Shown here one piece after another: positions 43,346-54,854 of a stretch of 64,000 nucleotides of DNA. The notes beneath the pieces were generated by a model. It searched no databases. It was not told the DNA's origin and saw only the letters and a program-made list of their open reading frames with translations. The translations under genes were made by a program, and so were the position numbers. Position 1 is the stretch's first letter; every line of letters begins with the position of its first letter. The DNA is from Drechmeria coniospora (Eukaryota > Ascomycota > Sordariomycetes > Hypocreales > Ophiocordycipitaceae), in the NCBI RefSeq assembly GCF_001625195.1, contig NC_054389.1, forward strand, positions 11,590,520 to 11,654,519, given 5' to 3'.

Positions 43346-46300
43346 CACCAGCGGCGCGCGTCACGCACCATGGGCGCCGGGGCGCAAGCGGGCAAGCAGG
43401 TGCACGTACAACCACCTGCTGGAGCGTGCATTGGTAGACACGCCGAGGCAAGGAGGTTGACGGCGTCCCCCAACCGCCTCGTTCCGTGCTCGAGCGAGGT
43501 GCGGGCTTGCTGGAGGCTGACGAATGGCCTCTCGTTGCTTTTCTGTCTTTCCTCCTCCCGTCCTGCCCGTCTCAGCCCAGGACCAAGTGGGGCCGAAGAG
43601 GTCTGGCAGACGGGCCAAGGCCACGGTACCTCCGTCCGCCGTCCCCTATCCGCCCGACTCTCGCTGGGCTCCCGCCATCCTGCGACGCAGAGCGAGCGGG
43701 TGCCACGCGCGTTAGATTGCATCGCCGAGTGCTCCGCACGCCGTAAGTAGGTGGCACCGAGTGCGCGGTCATGCTCGGCGCCCAAGTACTGTGCTTACCC
43801 ATGACGCGGCGGACGGAGGCAGGCCGCACGCCAAGTACAAGTACATGTACATGTAGCCCTTCGGTTCCATTCCATGGCTAGTCCCTCCATGGGCACCCAA
43901 GCATGCGTCGTCTCGGGTTGGCACGAACGGTGAACCTTGGCTTTCGACGGCAAGGCGGACGGCCGTGGCAGGTTTCGGCTGCCTGCATGGCGGCAAACGA
44001 GTGAGGAGAAATGCCTCTCGCTCGGCGCCGAAACGTCTGCCTCTGCCGCCTCCCGGTCTGCCAGGTGCCGGGTGCGCTCCCAGCCGGGACGCGATGGCTG
44101 CCTTGGGCTCCGCAAGTCCATGCGCTGGCCGCAGGCACCGGCTGGTTGCGCGTCCCGCTCGCACTGTTCGCACCGAGCGAAGGAGCACATGCACCTGTAC
44201 ATGTGCGCCTGCAGAGTCGGCAAGGTGCGACTTGTGCGCGCATTGTAGCGAGGCCGTCCACATTCCGGAGCGCCGACCGGCTGGAAAAAATGGGTCGCCG
44301 AGAATTCAGACGGGGGCGAAGGAGGGACGAATCAGGAATGCACGCCAGCGCCGGTTTCTGCCGATTGGCCAGCCAAAGTGCTGCACGAACCGGGAACTTG
44401 TGCAAGTACAGTCAGTACTTGCGGCACAAGTAGAGGCACGTGTCTTGGTGCTCGTAATTGGGTGCACTTGCCAGTGGCAGTACTTGCAAACAAGTACCTG
44501 CACAAATACTGGTACGGAGTACACTTGACAAGTAGTACGGAGTACATGTAGGTGTAATTACAGTACAACTAATAGAGTACTGGGTACTTACTCCGGACAT
44601 GTGCTCCGTACGGAGTACTTACCTACCTAGTACTTACAGCAACTTACTGTAAGTACTCAAGTACGTGTCTCTGCGAAGGGCCTCTACTTGCGGTGAATTC
44701 AATCAAGCAAGTACAGGACCTCGGCCGGTACGGAGTACAAGTACAAGTACTCCGTGCAGCAAGTACACCCAATATTTGGTACAAAGGGCGAAAGTGCAGT
44801 CTCGTCACTCCCGGGCGACGAAAAGAAAAGTACCACCCACGGACCACCTGCCCCTGCAGTTGAGTATCTGCAAGTACACTTGCACCAAGCAGCACCTACA
44901 ACTCTACATGCAAGGTACAGTCCATACCGGCAGCACAGCACGGTACAGGACTGAGCACGTACAGTACGCAAGTACTTGAACACAGTACTTTACTTACTGT
45001 ACTTCACAATAACAAGCATTTCGTCGTAAGTATATGTACATGTTGTTGTACTCCTCGTGCTCCTGCAGCACATCAGTACATGTACATGTACTTATACTTA
45101 CGTCTACATCCATTACGTAGCGGAAAGCAGGTGCAACCTACGAGTCTTCCTTTTCTGCCGCGTCTCGTGACGACAAACAGGCGGCCAAGGAGAAAGGACA
45201 GACAACAACGCAGATCGGCGGGCTCGAGCCAAAGGGCATCCATCCATCCGTTGCGTCTCGCCGAAGCCGACCATCCCTCGCCGCCTCGCATGGATCCTCG
45301 ATCCCCTGCCGCCGCACATTAACGTCATCTCGTCCCGTCGCCGCCATGCAGTGCGAGCCGTGCAGCCGCAGCCAGCGTCGGGACACGCTTCGACCCACGC
45401 ACGCCTTGCCGGTCCGCGGCCTCGTCCGCACGTCCGCCTGTGTCGTCTTCTCCGTCACGGCGGCGAGTGCAAACGCAAGGCGTAGGGGCGATCCCTCCAT
45501 GCTCACCAGGGGATGCTAACACGTACCTGTAGTCGTACGGCACTTGCCCATTCTCGTGTCCGTTGTACCCGTTCCCTCCCTTGCCCTGGGCTCCCTCCGT
45601 CGGCAGACTTGACGGAGTAATTAGTGTCTAATATTACCTGGACCATGCCCGAACAGACGGGGGCCGCTCCCATGTTCGGACCTCGGCGAACAGAGTCGAG
45701 CGTGCGTCGGGCAAGATGGAAAAGCGGGCATGTACCAGGGAACCGACGGCCCTCGAGTCCGGCCTCGGCGATCGATGCCAGCTTGGCCCTCGCCGACCCA
45801 GAGTCGGTGGCCCACCCTTCATCAGGAACAGGTCGCACGCGAGAGCAGCGCAGCGCGGCACGGCACGGCGCGGAGCAGAACAGCACAGCACAGCACACGG
45901 CCCTCCGTGCCGTTCGGTGTCCCCCAAGTACGGTGCTCTCCCTGACGCCTTCTGCCTTGTACGAACGAGTCCGGACCAATGTCTTCACCCCAACTCGTGG
46001 CCCTTGGGTTGCTTGATGCACGCCGAGCACGCCGAATGGGACGAAAGCGCGTACGAGGGCAGCTGCGGCGCGTCTGCTGTATTTTGTCATGCGGCACATC
46101 CGTACCTCGATCACCTTGCGGCTCATGACATGACGGCGACGGCATGCTCCGTCGCCGGCGGCACTCGGACAAGCACGGACGCGAGCAAGGGCTTGCTTGA
46201 TCTTGACGCTGAATTCCATCTACTTGCGCGTGCTCGCATGCGCTCCTATTACGCTCCTATTTTTTTTATGTACTCGAACGTCGTCGTCGGCGTCGGCGTC

Positions 46301-46518
46301 GGCGTCGGCGAGCCCTGCCTGATCCGCCGTCTCATCCCACGGGACGGCTCTCGCATCGCTCACCGCCCGTCTTTCAGCATCGCCCGCCGAACGCATCCGG
46401 CCGTCTGCTCGCAAGCCGTCGGGGGCTTCGTGCGAGCCGAGCGCTCGACGTGACGGCTTGACTGTCATGGTCTCATCCTCAAACGGCGCTGCGAGGGTTC
46501 AAGGCAAGAAAGGCGAGC
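43346..46518. other. no gene recognised; second GTAC-rich block inside
   Basis: About 44390-45110 is another GTAC-rich block. The rest is GC-rich sequence with overlapping frames lacking motifs or splice logic. A GTCGGC run (GGCGTCGGCGTCGGCGTCGG) lies at 46285-46310 and GCACGGCGCGGAGCAG-like runs at 45855-45900. Confidence 0.45.
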
Positions 46519-47910
46519 TCATTGCGGTACCAGTTGATCTCGACGTATTGATGGCTGGTCAAATTCGCCGGCGTGGAGCATGTCGTCGGATGGGCCGTTC
46601 ATAATGTTCCACACGGACCGGGCCTCGACGTCGATGCTCCGCTTCGTCACGTTGTTCCCGGCCGGCAGGTTCGCGAGCTCCCTGGCGGCATTCTCTCGCT
46701 CCAGTTGCACTGTCGGGTCGGCTCGCGTCAGCTCGCCGTCGGTCACGTTCACGCGTCTGCGCGCGAGGAGGGTGCTTACCGTGCAGGTAGACGGCCGTCC
46801 TCTTGCCGCTGAAGAGGGCGTGGGGCACGTTGGTGACGTTGTCCGAGTTGGCGTCGCCGATGGCGTAGACGCCAAAGATGTTGGTCGCGAGGCCCTTGGA
46901 CTGGTCGGCCGCCAGTCGGCCGCCGTACAGCGTCACGCCCATGTCCTCGCCCACCGTCGACGCCTGCTTGCTCTTGAAGCTCGTGAGGAAGGCGCTCCGC
47001 TCGACCGGCGGCCCGCTGGCAAAGTGGACGCGGAAGCGGTCGAGCTCGGGCGCCGTCGGGAGGCGCGGGTCCTCGTGGCCCGTCGTGCCGTTGGCGAGGC
47101 GCTCGATGGACGATATGATGCGATTGTCAATGGTCACGCGGTGCAGCCGAAGGTACTCCTGCCACCGCGGGCTCTTCAGCTCCGTCGCCGCGCGCGTCTC
47201 GGCCGTGTCGGTGCCGTTGACGAAAGCCGTGATGTTCCGGTTGAGCGTGAGGACCTCGCGCACGAGGCCGGGGATGTCCTCGAGGCCGGCGATGAGGCCG
47301 AGCTCCTGATCGGCGTGCTCGTGGCCGTCGCACCAGGGACACCAGTAGATGCCCTGGCCCCAGTTCGCGTCGAGCCCCGGCGTCGACGGCAGGATGTCGC
47401 GGAGCCCCGTGGCGAGGACGACCTTGCGGGCGGTCAAGACGCGGCTGCGGCCGTCGGCGGACTCGCTCGTCACCTCGAAGTAGGTGTTGTTTGCCATGGG
47501 CGAAACCTTGGTCACGGTGCCGTTGGTGGCCGAGACGGTCTTGTAGTGGGAGAGCTGTTCGCGAGCGGCGGCGCGGAAGTAGGCCGGCGTCACGCCTGCA
47601 TGGCCAAGATGCCGTGTCAGCGACATGCCACCGCCTACGTCTTCTCGGAAGGGGGGTTGGGGGCGCAGGACGGACCGTCGAAGCCGAGGACGTCATGCAT
47701 GTGGCGCGTCTTGTCGTTGCGATAGACGCCCGAGTCGATGAGCAGCGTGTTGCGGCGAACGCGCGCGAGGCCGCTCAGGGCGCTCAGGCCGGCCGGACCA
47801 CCACCGACGATGATGGCATCGTAGTCGATGGGCCGCGACTCCGACACGGGAGCCGAACTCGCCAGCAGCGGCAGGCCCGACAAGACCAGGACGGCGGCGT
47901 TGAACAACAT
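46519..47910 (-). CDS. secreted thioredoxin-reductase-like flavoenzyme, 413 aa
   Basis: Exons 47910-47676, 47595-46780 and 46709-46519 join in phase (introns 80 and 70 bp; the second uses GTAAGC and an ACAG acceptor, restoring YLHVQLEREN). Residues 1-20 ([20 protein letters not shown]) form a signal peptide. FAD-binding GGGPAG is at 36-41, the redox pair Cys164/Cys167 lies in WCPWCDG, and [12 protein letters not shown] is the C-terminal FAD motif. The layout is that of small thioredoxin-reductase-like oxidases such as GliT, which form disulfides in epidithiodioxopiperazines; those are normally cytosolic and clustered with biosynthetic genes. Here no cluster is visible and the protein is predicted to enter the secretory pathway, so substrate is open. 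Confidence 0.9.
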
Positions 47911-48889
47911 GATGGGGCCGCGGCAGGGTTCGGTACGAACAAGACGAAGGGGACGAGGGAACGAGGAGCCGACGCTGTCTCAAAACGCTTTCAAGATATT
48001 GAGGTCATCGGACTCGGGGGCCACGGGCTTCTTAAGGGCACGGCGTCGTTGCGAGGGACGCAAGTACGGTATGCGTCCACACCTATCCACTCGGCACCAT
48101 TCATGACCATCACTGACACCTACGAGTACTTACAGTACAGCAAGCATCATGCCGCAGGTGCGCATACACTTGCTTGTTTGCAGGCAAGTTCTTCGCACTC
48201 CGTGCCGTTGATATATTTAGCTGCTCGTATTTTCGTTTCGCTGCGACGCTGCGAGTCGATCAGATGCTCGCCGGACCCGCTCACCCCCTGTCCCAACAGG
48301 CCAATGCCATGTCTCGCGAACAATACCGAGGGCGGCGGTTGCGCTCATGAACGAGACAAGGCAAGGACAGGGCCATGCGAGTCCCGACCGACGGTTCCAC
48401 CGGCCAGAAGCCAAGACGTCCTAGCTCGACGGCGTCCGGGATCGGCGAGCACCGCGGCCGAAGGGATGCCTCCATCACCTCGGCCTCGCGCCGCGGCAGA
48501 CAAGGCGGCTGCGCTACGGACGTGACATCGGGCGTCGCCGCGCGGTGACGGACCATCTCGAGCCAAAGGACGTCCGCTTACATGCATGCATACGAGAAGG
48601 CGGCCGCCCAGCAACGCTGGGCTCGCCTGCGTCTTCTTCGGCATGCGTGGCCAGCACGGCCATGTCTCCGTGACGCGTGCGTCGGAACGTGCGGCCTGTC
48701 CATCGAGGTCGGTCCTTGCCGGTGCTTGTTTGCTCCCCGTGCGAATCATGCACTGGCGAGTGCAGGTGAATACAGACTCTCGTCTTGTCTCAATCGTCCT
48801 TGACTAGGATCTGCCGAAGCAAGCCAATCATGGATGGCGCCGTTTAGAGACGGTGGTGATGGCATTGACTGATCGCCAGATCGACGAGA
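47911..48889. other. intergenic, no gene recognised
   Basis: Upstream region of the thioredoxin-reductase-like gene; short frames only. Confidence 0.5.
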
Positions 48890-50845
48890 TAAACCAGTAC
48901 GTACCCCTGCACGTGCATGTGCACGGCGCGTCACAGGCACCACGTAGTTCAGGCACACCCGCAAGTACCAGTACATGTCTTGTGCCGAGAACGGGTCCAC
49001 TTGTTATACGGCCAGTATCACTCCACAGCCGCACGTACGACGCACCGTACTGCACATGTACACTTGCACCTGTTTGCAGGTACGGAGTACTTGAAGATAC
49101 TCTGTCGGTTCGTGGCTCTTGCTTATAGTACAGGTACGGGCCACTTGTGTTGCAAGGAACGTGTACAGGTACTTTCAAAGTAATACACGCACTTGCATGT
49201 ACAGTACTTGCAGAGCAGCTGCACACCTACGGAGCACTCCGTACAGCGAGTGCAAATGCACCAAAGGTCCTAAGCACTCAAGTACTGTACATGCAGCATC
49301 CCTAAGGATCGCTCACCAGTGGCCTGGTCAGGTGACGCGAACCCGAGAAACCCCACGGGGCGGTGCTTGAATACAACACGACGACGCACGTGTGCTTGCA
49401 TTACTCGGCGGCATACGGAGTACTTGTACGGAGCATTACTTGCGCATGTAAGTACTTGATCCTCCCGGAAACTCGGAGCATAAGTGCAACAACGTGCCAG
49501 AAGACGAATCTTTGCTTGCCAACTAGAACTGCACGTGTGCTTGCATGCAGCTGTGGCGCAGTAGTGGCGGGTGGTGTTGGTCCTTGCAGCAGACAAGCAC
49601 ATGTACTTACTTGTTCAAGTACAAGTACTCATGCCGTGCCGGAATGTACGAAATCACTCCTCGTCCGCGGCTGTCGATGGCATGATGAAGTACTCAGGTG
49701 CACAGCTACAAGGATTTGCAAATAGAGTTGCGCATCATCCATGTCCATGATCCTGGTTCGTTTCTACCCACCGGTAATACAAGTAGCTTTGACGTAAAAG
49801 CCGTTTCCTGGTCGTCATAGCGGATACCCATCCCTGCGTATGTGCTCACAAATACATACATGTACGGCCAAGTACATGTACAACGGGTGCATGTACAGTA
49901 TACGAGCACTCGTATTATCGGTGCAAATACTTGTGCGCAGACACTCGCGCATACTAAGTAGGTGTACTGTAAGTAGGTGTACTGTAAGTAGGTGTACTGT
50001 AAGTAGGTGTACTGTAAGTAGGTGTACTATAAGTAGGTGTATACTGCAAGTAGGTGTACTATAAGTACTAGGTAGGCGTATACTGCAAGTAGGTGTACGG
50101 AGTACCTGCACAGCATTTCCATGTGCTTGTACTGTTTAGGTGCCTGTGCAGAGTACTTGCATACATGTTGGTACTCCGTACACCTACTTACTTACAGTAA
50201 TACTTACTTACACCTACTCACAACCACAGTATTGCACATATCCAGTACGGAGTAATACGGTACACGTCCTCCCCCTGATGGTACATGTACTTCCTTACTT
50301 GCATGTGCTTCAAGTACGGAGCACATTTACATGTACGGATACACCAACGTACACGCTGCATCGCTCCATACAGCACACCCTGTACAACGTACAAGCGTGT
50401 GCAATACTCCTGCTGCAGTGCATTGAACATGAGAAACTGTTCTTGGCCATTACTTGCACGAGCTGTACGACTACTTGTTACCACGTTCCTTGTAGCCGCT
50501 GGCGACTCCGTCATCCTTGCCAGCTCCGTTGCCATTGACGTGTCGCGATACATGCATATTCATTACAAGCACTGCTTCGCCACAAGTCACACGTACAGTG
50601 CATGTACGGCCAAGTACAGTACAGTGCTCAAGTACTGTACTTGCTGCACCTGCAGTACTTTCTTACTCGGAAGGAATACGGAGCAAGTACGGAGCACCTG
50701 CATACAGTATTACCACGGAGTACTTGTATACAGTATTGCCACGCAGTGCTTGCATGCAGTATTACCACGGAGTGCTTGTATACAGTATTACCATGGAGTA
50801 CTTGCATATACAGTATCAATACCACCTCGTACTCTGCACTCCCTA
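48890..50845. repeat. GTAC-rich tract with several minisatellites
   Basis: Gene-free, dense in GTAC and TACGGAGTAC. Contains the 15-bp array at 49953-50100 and a 28-bp array (TACAGTATTACCACGGAGTA core, about five units) at 50702-50822. Confidence 0.8.
49953..50100. repeat. 15-bp tandem array GTAAGTAGGTGTACT
   Basis: About five near-identical 15-bp units to 50040, then diverged units with TATACTGCAAGTAGGTGTAC to 50100. Confidence 0.95.
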
Positions 50846-50942
50846 CTTTCTTTCACTTTCACCTACCAGCACTCCCTACTTTCTTACACTTTCACCTACC
50901 AGCACTCCCTACTTTCTTACACTTTCACCTGCAAGCACTCCG
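50846..50942. repeat. 33-bp tandem array, three units
   Basis: Three head-to-tail copies of a unit with GCACTCCCTACTTTCTTACA and CTTTCACCTACCA; last copy slightly changed. Confidence 0.93.
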
Positions 50943-51393
50943 GATTCTGCACGTACGAGTTTGCGCGACATGAGCCGATGGCCAGCTCCAACGGCTGGAC
51001 AATACGAGGTCCGCCTCTGCCATGCATGCAGTCATGCTGTCCGCGGCACGGCCGCATGGCACGGCACGGACCGATAATTCGCTCAGCCGAGAAACCGGCG
51101 TCGGCGTCGCTCGTTGCCCTGGCAAGCGCGTGCTCGTCGGAGACGTCGTTGGGGAACTCGTTCCTGCAGCAGTCGGCCGTTGACGCGGTTGGTCGGCTAC
51201 GTCGAAATCGGAGAGCATCGCAGAGCGTGACCATGCCTGTGCTTTCTTACGCTGAGCCCTCGAAAACGTCGATTTGTCTAGGGAACATGTACGCATGCAT
51301 CGGCCGGCCGACGTCGACTCTCCGAGAAGAGAACCGTGTCCATCCGCCGCTCCGCCCTCGGTCCGCGTCCTCTCAAGGCCTTGGCCAGAAGCA
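50943..51393. other. no gene recognised
   Basis: GC-richer stretch between the minisatellites and the HAD 3'-end array; frames present but without motifs. Confidence 0.45.
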
Positions 51394-51777
51394 AGCGTAC
51401 CCTCCCGCCATGCTTGGCCCTCACTCGGCAATAAACATGTTCAACTTGGCCAAGGAAAACGACTCCAGGCTCGCCATGACAAGATACACTCCCGCCATGG
51501 CTGACCCTCACTCGGGAATAAACAGCCTGACCCTCACTCGGGAATAAACATGTTCAACTTGGCCAAGGAAAACGACTCCAGGCTCGCCATGGCAACATGC
51601 CTGACCCTCACGCGGCCGAGGGAATAAACATGCCCAACTTGGCCGGGAAACGACTCCAGGCTCGCCATGACAAGATGCACTTCCGCCATGCCTGACCCTC
51701 ACTCGGGAATAAACATGTCCAACTTGGCCGGGAAACGACTCGAGGCTCGCCATGACAAGATGCACTCCCGCCATGCC
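51394..51777. repeat. tandem array of copies of the HAD gene 3' end
   Basis: Four degenerate copies of the terminal coding segment (ACTCCAGGCTCGCCATG anchors at about 51463, 51574, 51652 and 51740, the gene's own copy at about 51824), unit about 78-86 bp with one longer unit. Each copy includes the reverse complement of the last about 20 codons of the HAD gene (ATGGCGAGCCTGGAGTCGTT region) plus about 25 bp of 3' flank; the copies carry small deletions and are not in frame. Confidence 0.95.
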
Positions 51778-52713
51778 TCACCCTCGCTCGGGAATCAAAA
51801 TGTCAAACTTGGCAAAGGGAAACGACTCCAGGCTCGCCATGTACTCGGCCCACCCGTCGCCGAGCTCGCCGAGCTGGTGGAGGTCGACGTCGCCGGCCTC
51901 GCCCGTGCGGCCGGCCAGCACCTCTTCCTCGCGGCCGGCCACCTCCTCCTTGAGCTGCGGGTGCGGGCACCACACGACGCGCATGCCGGCCCGCCGGCCC
52001 GCCTCGACGCCGGGCACCGAGTCTTCAAAGACGAGGCACTCCTCCGGCAGGATGGCCCGCTCGCCCGCCGGCAGCGAGTCGTTGATGGTCTGCAGGGCGA
52101 GGAGGAAGATGTCGGGCAGCGGCTTGCCGTGGCCGGGCCGCAGCCGGTCGTCGTCGCCGAGCACGCGCCGCTCCTCGGGAAAGACGGAGAAGAGATCGGC
52201 GAGGTGGGCCGTCTTGAGCTTGAAGTTGGCCGCGTGGGAGCTCGTGGCGAGCGCCAGGTGCACGCGTCCCTCGGCCTTGGCCTCGCCGCCGGTGCGTCCG
52301 AGGCTCGCGAGGAGCTCAAACACGCCGGGCAGCGGCTTGGCCGTCGGGAAGAGCCGCCGGTGCAGCGCCGAAAGCTCCTCGAGGTACTGCTCCTTCGATA
52401 TCGGCAGCTTCGCCCAGTCCTGGAAGATCTGGTTGGCCGCGGGGCCCGGCCGACCCTGCAGCTTCGCCTTGACGGACCAGGGGAGCGGCGGTCTGCCGTA
52501 CTTTTCGAGCACGAGGTTCACGCAGAGCGAGTACAGGTCCTCGGTGTCGAGCAGGAGGCCGTCCATGTCGAAGAGACAGGCCCGGACGGGCGGGAAGCTG
52601 CGAGGGGGGGACGCATAAGCCGACGCTCAGGCCCGTCCTGCCACGCCCACGGGTGCCGCCATCGTCGGCAGGCGGGGAACTCTGAAGAGGACATACTCGG
52701 TGCGAGGCGCCAT
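51778..52713 (-). CDS. HAD-superfamily hydrolase (GS1-like phosphatase), 5' end uncertain
   Basis: The frame 52605-51778 encodes a complete HAD core: nucleophile motif ACLFDMDGLLLDTED, motif II LALATSSH, and the acidic motif ECLVFEDSVPGVEAGRRAGM, with a helical cap between. This is the pattern of GS1-like phosphatases acting on small phosphometabolites (pseudouridine 5'-phosphate, glycerol 3-phosphate or similar). Starting at the Met of DMDG would remove the catalytic first Asp, so translation must begin upstream. The same frame extends up to an ATG at 52713 (MAPRTEYVLFRVPRLP) but meets TGA at 52627-52629. A CAG acceptor at about 52597-52599 fits an intron, yet I find no good donor of the right phase. 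The 3' end is the source of the adjoining tandem array. Confidence 0.82.
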
Positions 52714-52879
52714 GGTGCCGTGGCGGGATGACGACGCGATGGTGACGGCGTCTTTTGGCCCTGGTGGCGAGGTATCGTCTGCCGAGGGGACAAGAGATCG
52801 GGTACGAGCTGACTGACAATAAATACCAACAGACGCCGCCTCCCAGTGAGAGCAGGCGGGAACAAATGAGAGTTGGGCT

Positions 52880-53760
52880 GCGAGGCTCGCGTGCAAGTAC
52901 AATACGTGTAACGAAGGCACTCCGTACGGAGGACTGATGTATTTGTTTGTGTACAGAACGTACTTACTTGGGTATATGAGTCGACCAACAGTCCCGCAGA
53001 AGCTGAAATTGAGTGCCCCACCATGAATGCCCCACCTCGATGACTCTTCGGCGAACGATTATTAATAACGCGCTGTTGGCCCAAGTTCGGAGTACAACCA
53101 AGTACCGCAATTACTTGTACATGTACTTGTACTTGTACTTGTAGGTGTTTCAATTCAGTGCTGTGCTGTACTGTACATGGGCAGAAAAATAGAGTACAAG
53201 TACGGAGTACAACTGCCCTTAAATGCAAGAAGTGCAAGTACGGAGAAATACTTACACAGTGCGGAGTATACCTAATACTAATAGTCTAACACACAGCTAC
53301 GCAAGTGTACTTGAGTGTCTTGTACATGTACTTGTAATCCACCATTCTTGACGTGGAGGGCTCCATCATGCCATCATGACGGCAGGGTGGGAGTACAAGT
53401 ACATGCAGAGTAAGCAAGCAAGTACGTAGTTGGCACAGTACGGAGTACGCCCAACACCCACTGCAAGTTTGCTTACTTGCTGGGACTCCCAACGTACAAA
53501 TAATTCAGTGCACGAGTCCAGAGTACAACTACCTACCCAGTGCCAACATGTGCATGTACTGTACATGTACTGTACACCTGTAGAGTACTACAAGTACATG
53601 TACTGTACGGAGTACACCTGCAGAGTACTGCAAGTACATGTACTTACATTACTGGTACATGTAGGTACGCCAACTCCGTGCCAAACTACCTACTACTTAC
53701 TGTACGTCCTTCGGCCTCACCACCAACCAGCTCGAGCTTGTACGAGGCCATCACGCACGT
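52880..53760. repeat. GTAC-rich tract
   Basis: Gene-free region upstream of the TTC1-like gene with many GTAC, ACTTGTACTTGTACTTGTAC runs (about 53115-53140) and TACGGAGTAC motifs at 53196, 53440 and 53607. Confidence 0.8.
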
Positions 53761-53821
53761 GCCTGCCTCAAGCCTACCTTCAACAATCTCCTAGACGGCC
53801 GCTCCAAAGCTCGAGCGGAAC

Positions 53822-54854
53822 ATGACCCTCCCGGATGAGAGCACCACCAGCGTCCCGCTCGAGTCGAAAAGCCAAGGTTCCCAAGCCGCAGCCGACGAGG
53901 AACCGACGAGATTCAGTCCCGACGAGGAAGCGGTACGTCAGCCTCACCGTCTGTCCCTCGACAGCTGCCCTTCCCGTCGTGCCGTACCAGAAACTCACGG
54001 CTTCCCCCCAGGCCCTCGTCGCAGAGTCTCGTGCCATCAAGGCCGACGCAAACGCCCTCTTCTCGTCACGGCAGTACCGCGATGCCCTCGCGCGGTACGA
54101 CGACGCCGTGGCCTCTTGCCCCCGCTACCTTCACTACGAGCGTGCCGTTGTGCAGAGCAACATGGCCGCGTGCCACCTGAAGCTGGAGCAGTGGACGGAA
54201 GCTGCCAAGCTGGCCACGGCCGCCATCGACGGCCTTTTGGAGCATGAGAAGCGAGATGCCGACCTCTCCGCCGACGTCTCAGCAACATCGTCATCGACGA
54301 CGGCGAGCGCCACCGGCAGCCGTGCCTCCGGGAATGCCCCGTCAAGCGCTGCCCCGGGGAGTGTCCCCGGAAAGGTGGCCGCCGCCGGGGTGGGAGACGA
54401 TGTGGAAGAGGAAATCGTCAGTCCCGGCGCCCTGACCTCGGCGCCGGCACCACCCTCGCCCGTCGAGCCATCCCCCTCTCCGCTGGAGATCAAAAAGGCC
54501 GACGTCCTCCGCATCCGGACCAAAGCCCTCCTCCGCCGCGCCCGCGCCCGCTCCGAGGCGGGAGGCTGGCAGAACCTCGCCGCCGCCGAAGAGGACTACC
54601 GCACCCTCTCCGGCATGCGCGGCCTCGCTCCCGCCGACGTCCGCACCGTCAAGGCCCAGCTCAAGGCCCTGCCGCCAAAGACAAAGGCCGCCCAGGAATC
54701 GGAAATGGCCGAGATGTGGGGGAAGCTGCGGAATCTTGGCGACGGCATCCTGAAGCCCTTTGGCTTGAGCACCAATAATTTCAAGATGGTCAAGGACGAG
54801 CAGACGGGAGGCTACAGCATGAACTTTCAACAGGGCGGGCCGTCGTCGTCGTGA
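53822..54854 (+). CDS. TPR co-chaperone-like protein (TTC1 family), 317 aa
   Basis: Exons 53822-53932 and 54012-54854 join in phase 0 across a 79-bp intron (GTACGT...CAG). After an acidic N-terminus come TPR helices (AIKADANALFSSRQYRDALA, AVVQSNMAACHLKLEQWTEA), a long Ser/Ala/Pro insert between TPR units, a third TPR-like segment (LRIRTKALLRRARARSEAGG), and a conserved C-terminal block (EMWGKLRNLGDGILKPFGLS then NNFKMVKDEQTGGYSMNF) typical of fungal TTC1-type proteins. Members are cytosolic and bind Hsp70/Hsp90 tails through the TPR domain; that role is inferred. The start codon is the first ATG of exon 1 and sits just past the GTAC-rich tract. Confidence 0.88.

Noticed and set aside
46519..47910. 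part of an epipolythiodioxopiperazine gene cluster
   Set aside because: No NRPS, GST, methyltransferase or transporter of such a cluster lies nearby; the GST and P450 are more than 23 kb away and separated by unrelated genes.
49840..50130. CRISPR-like array at the 15-bp repeats
   Set aside because: Units are contiguous with no unique spacers and the organism is a fungus.
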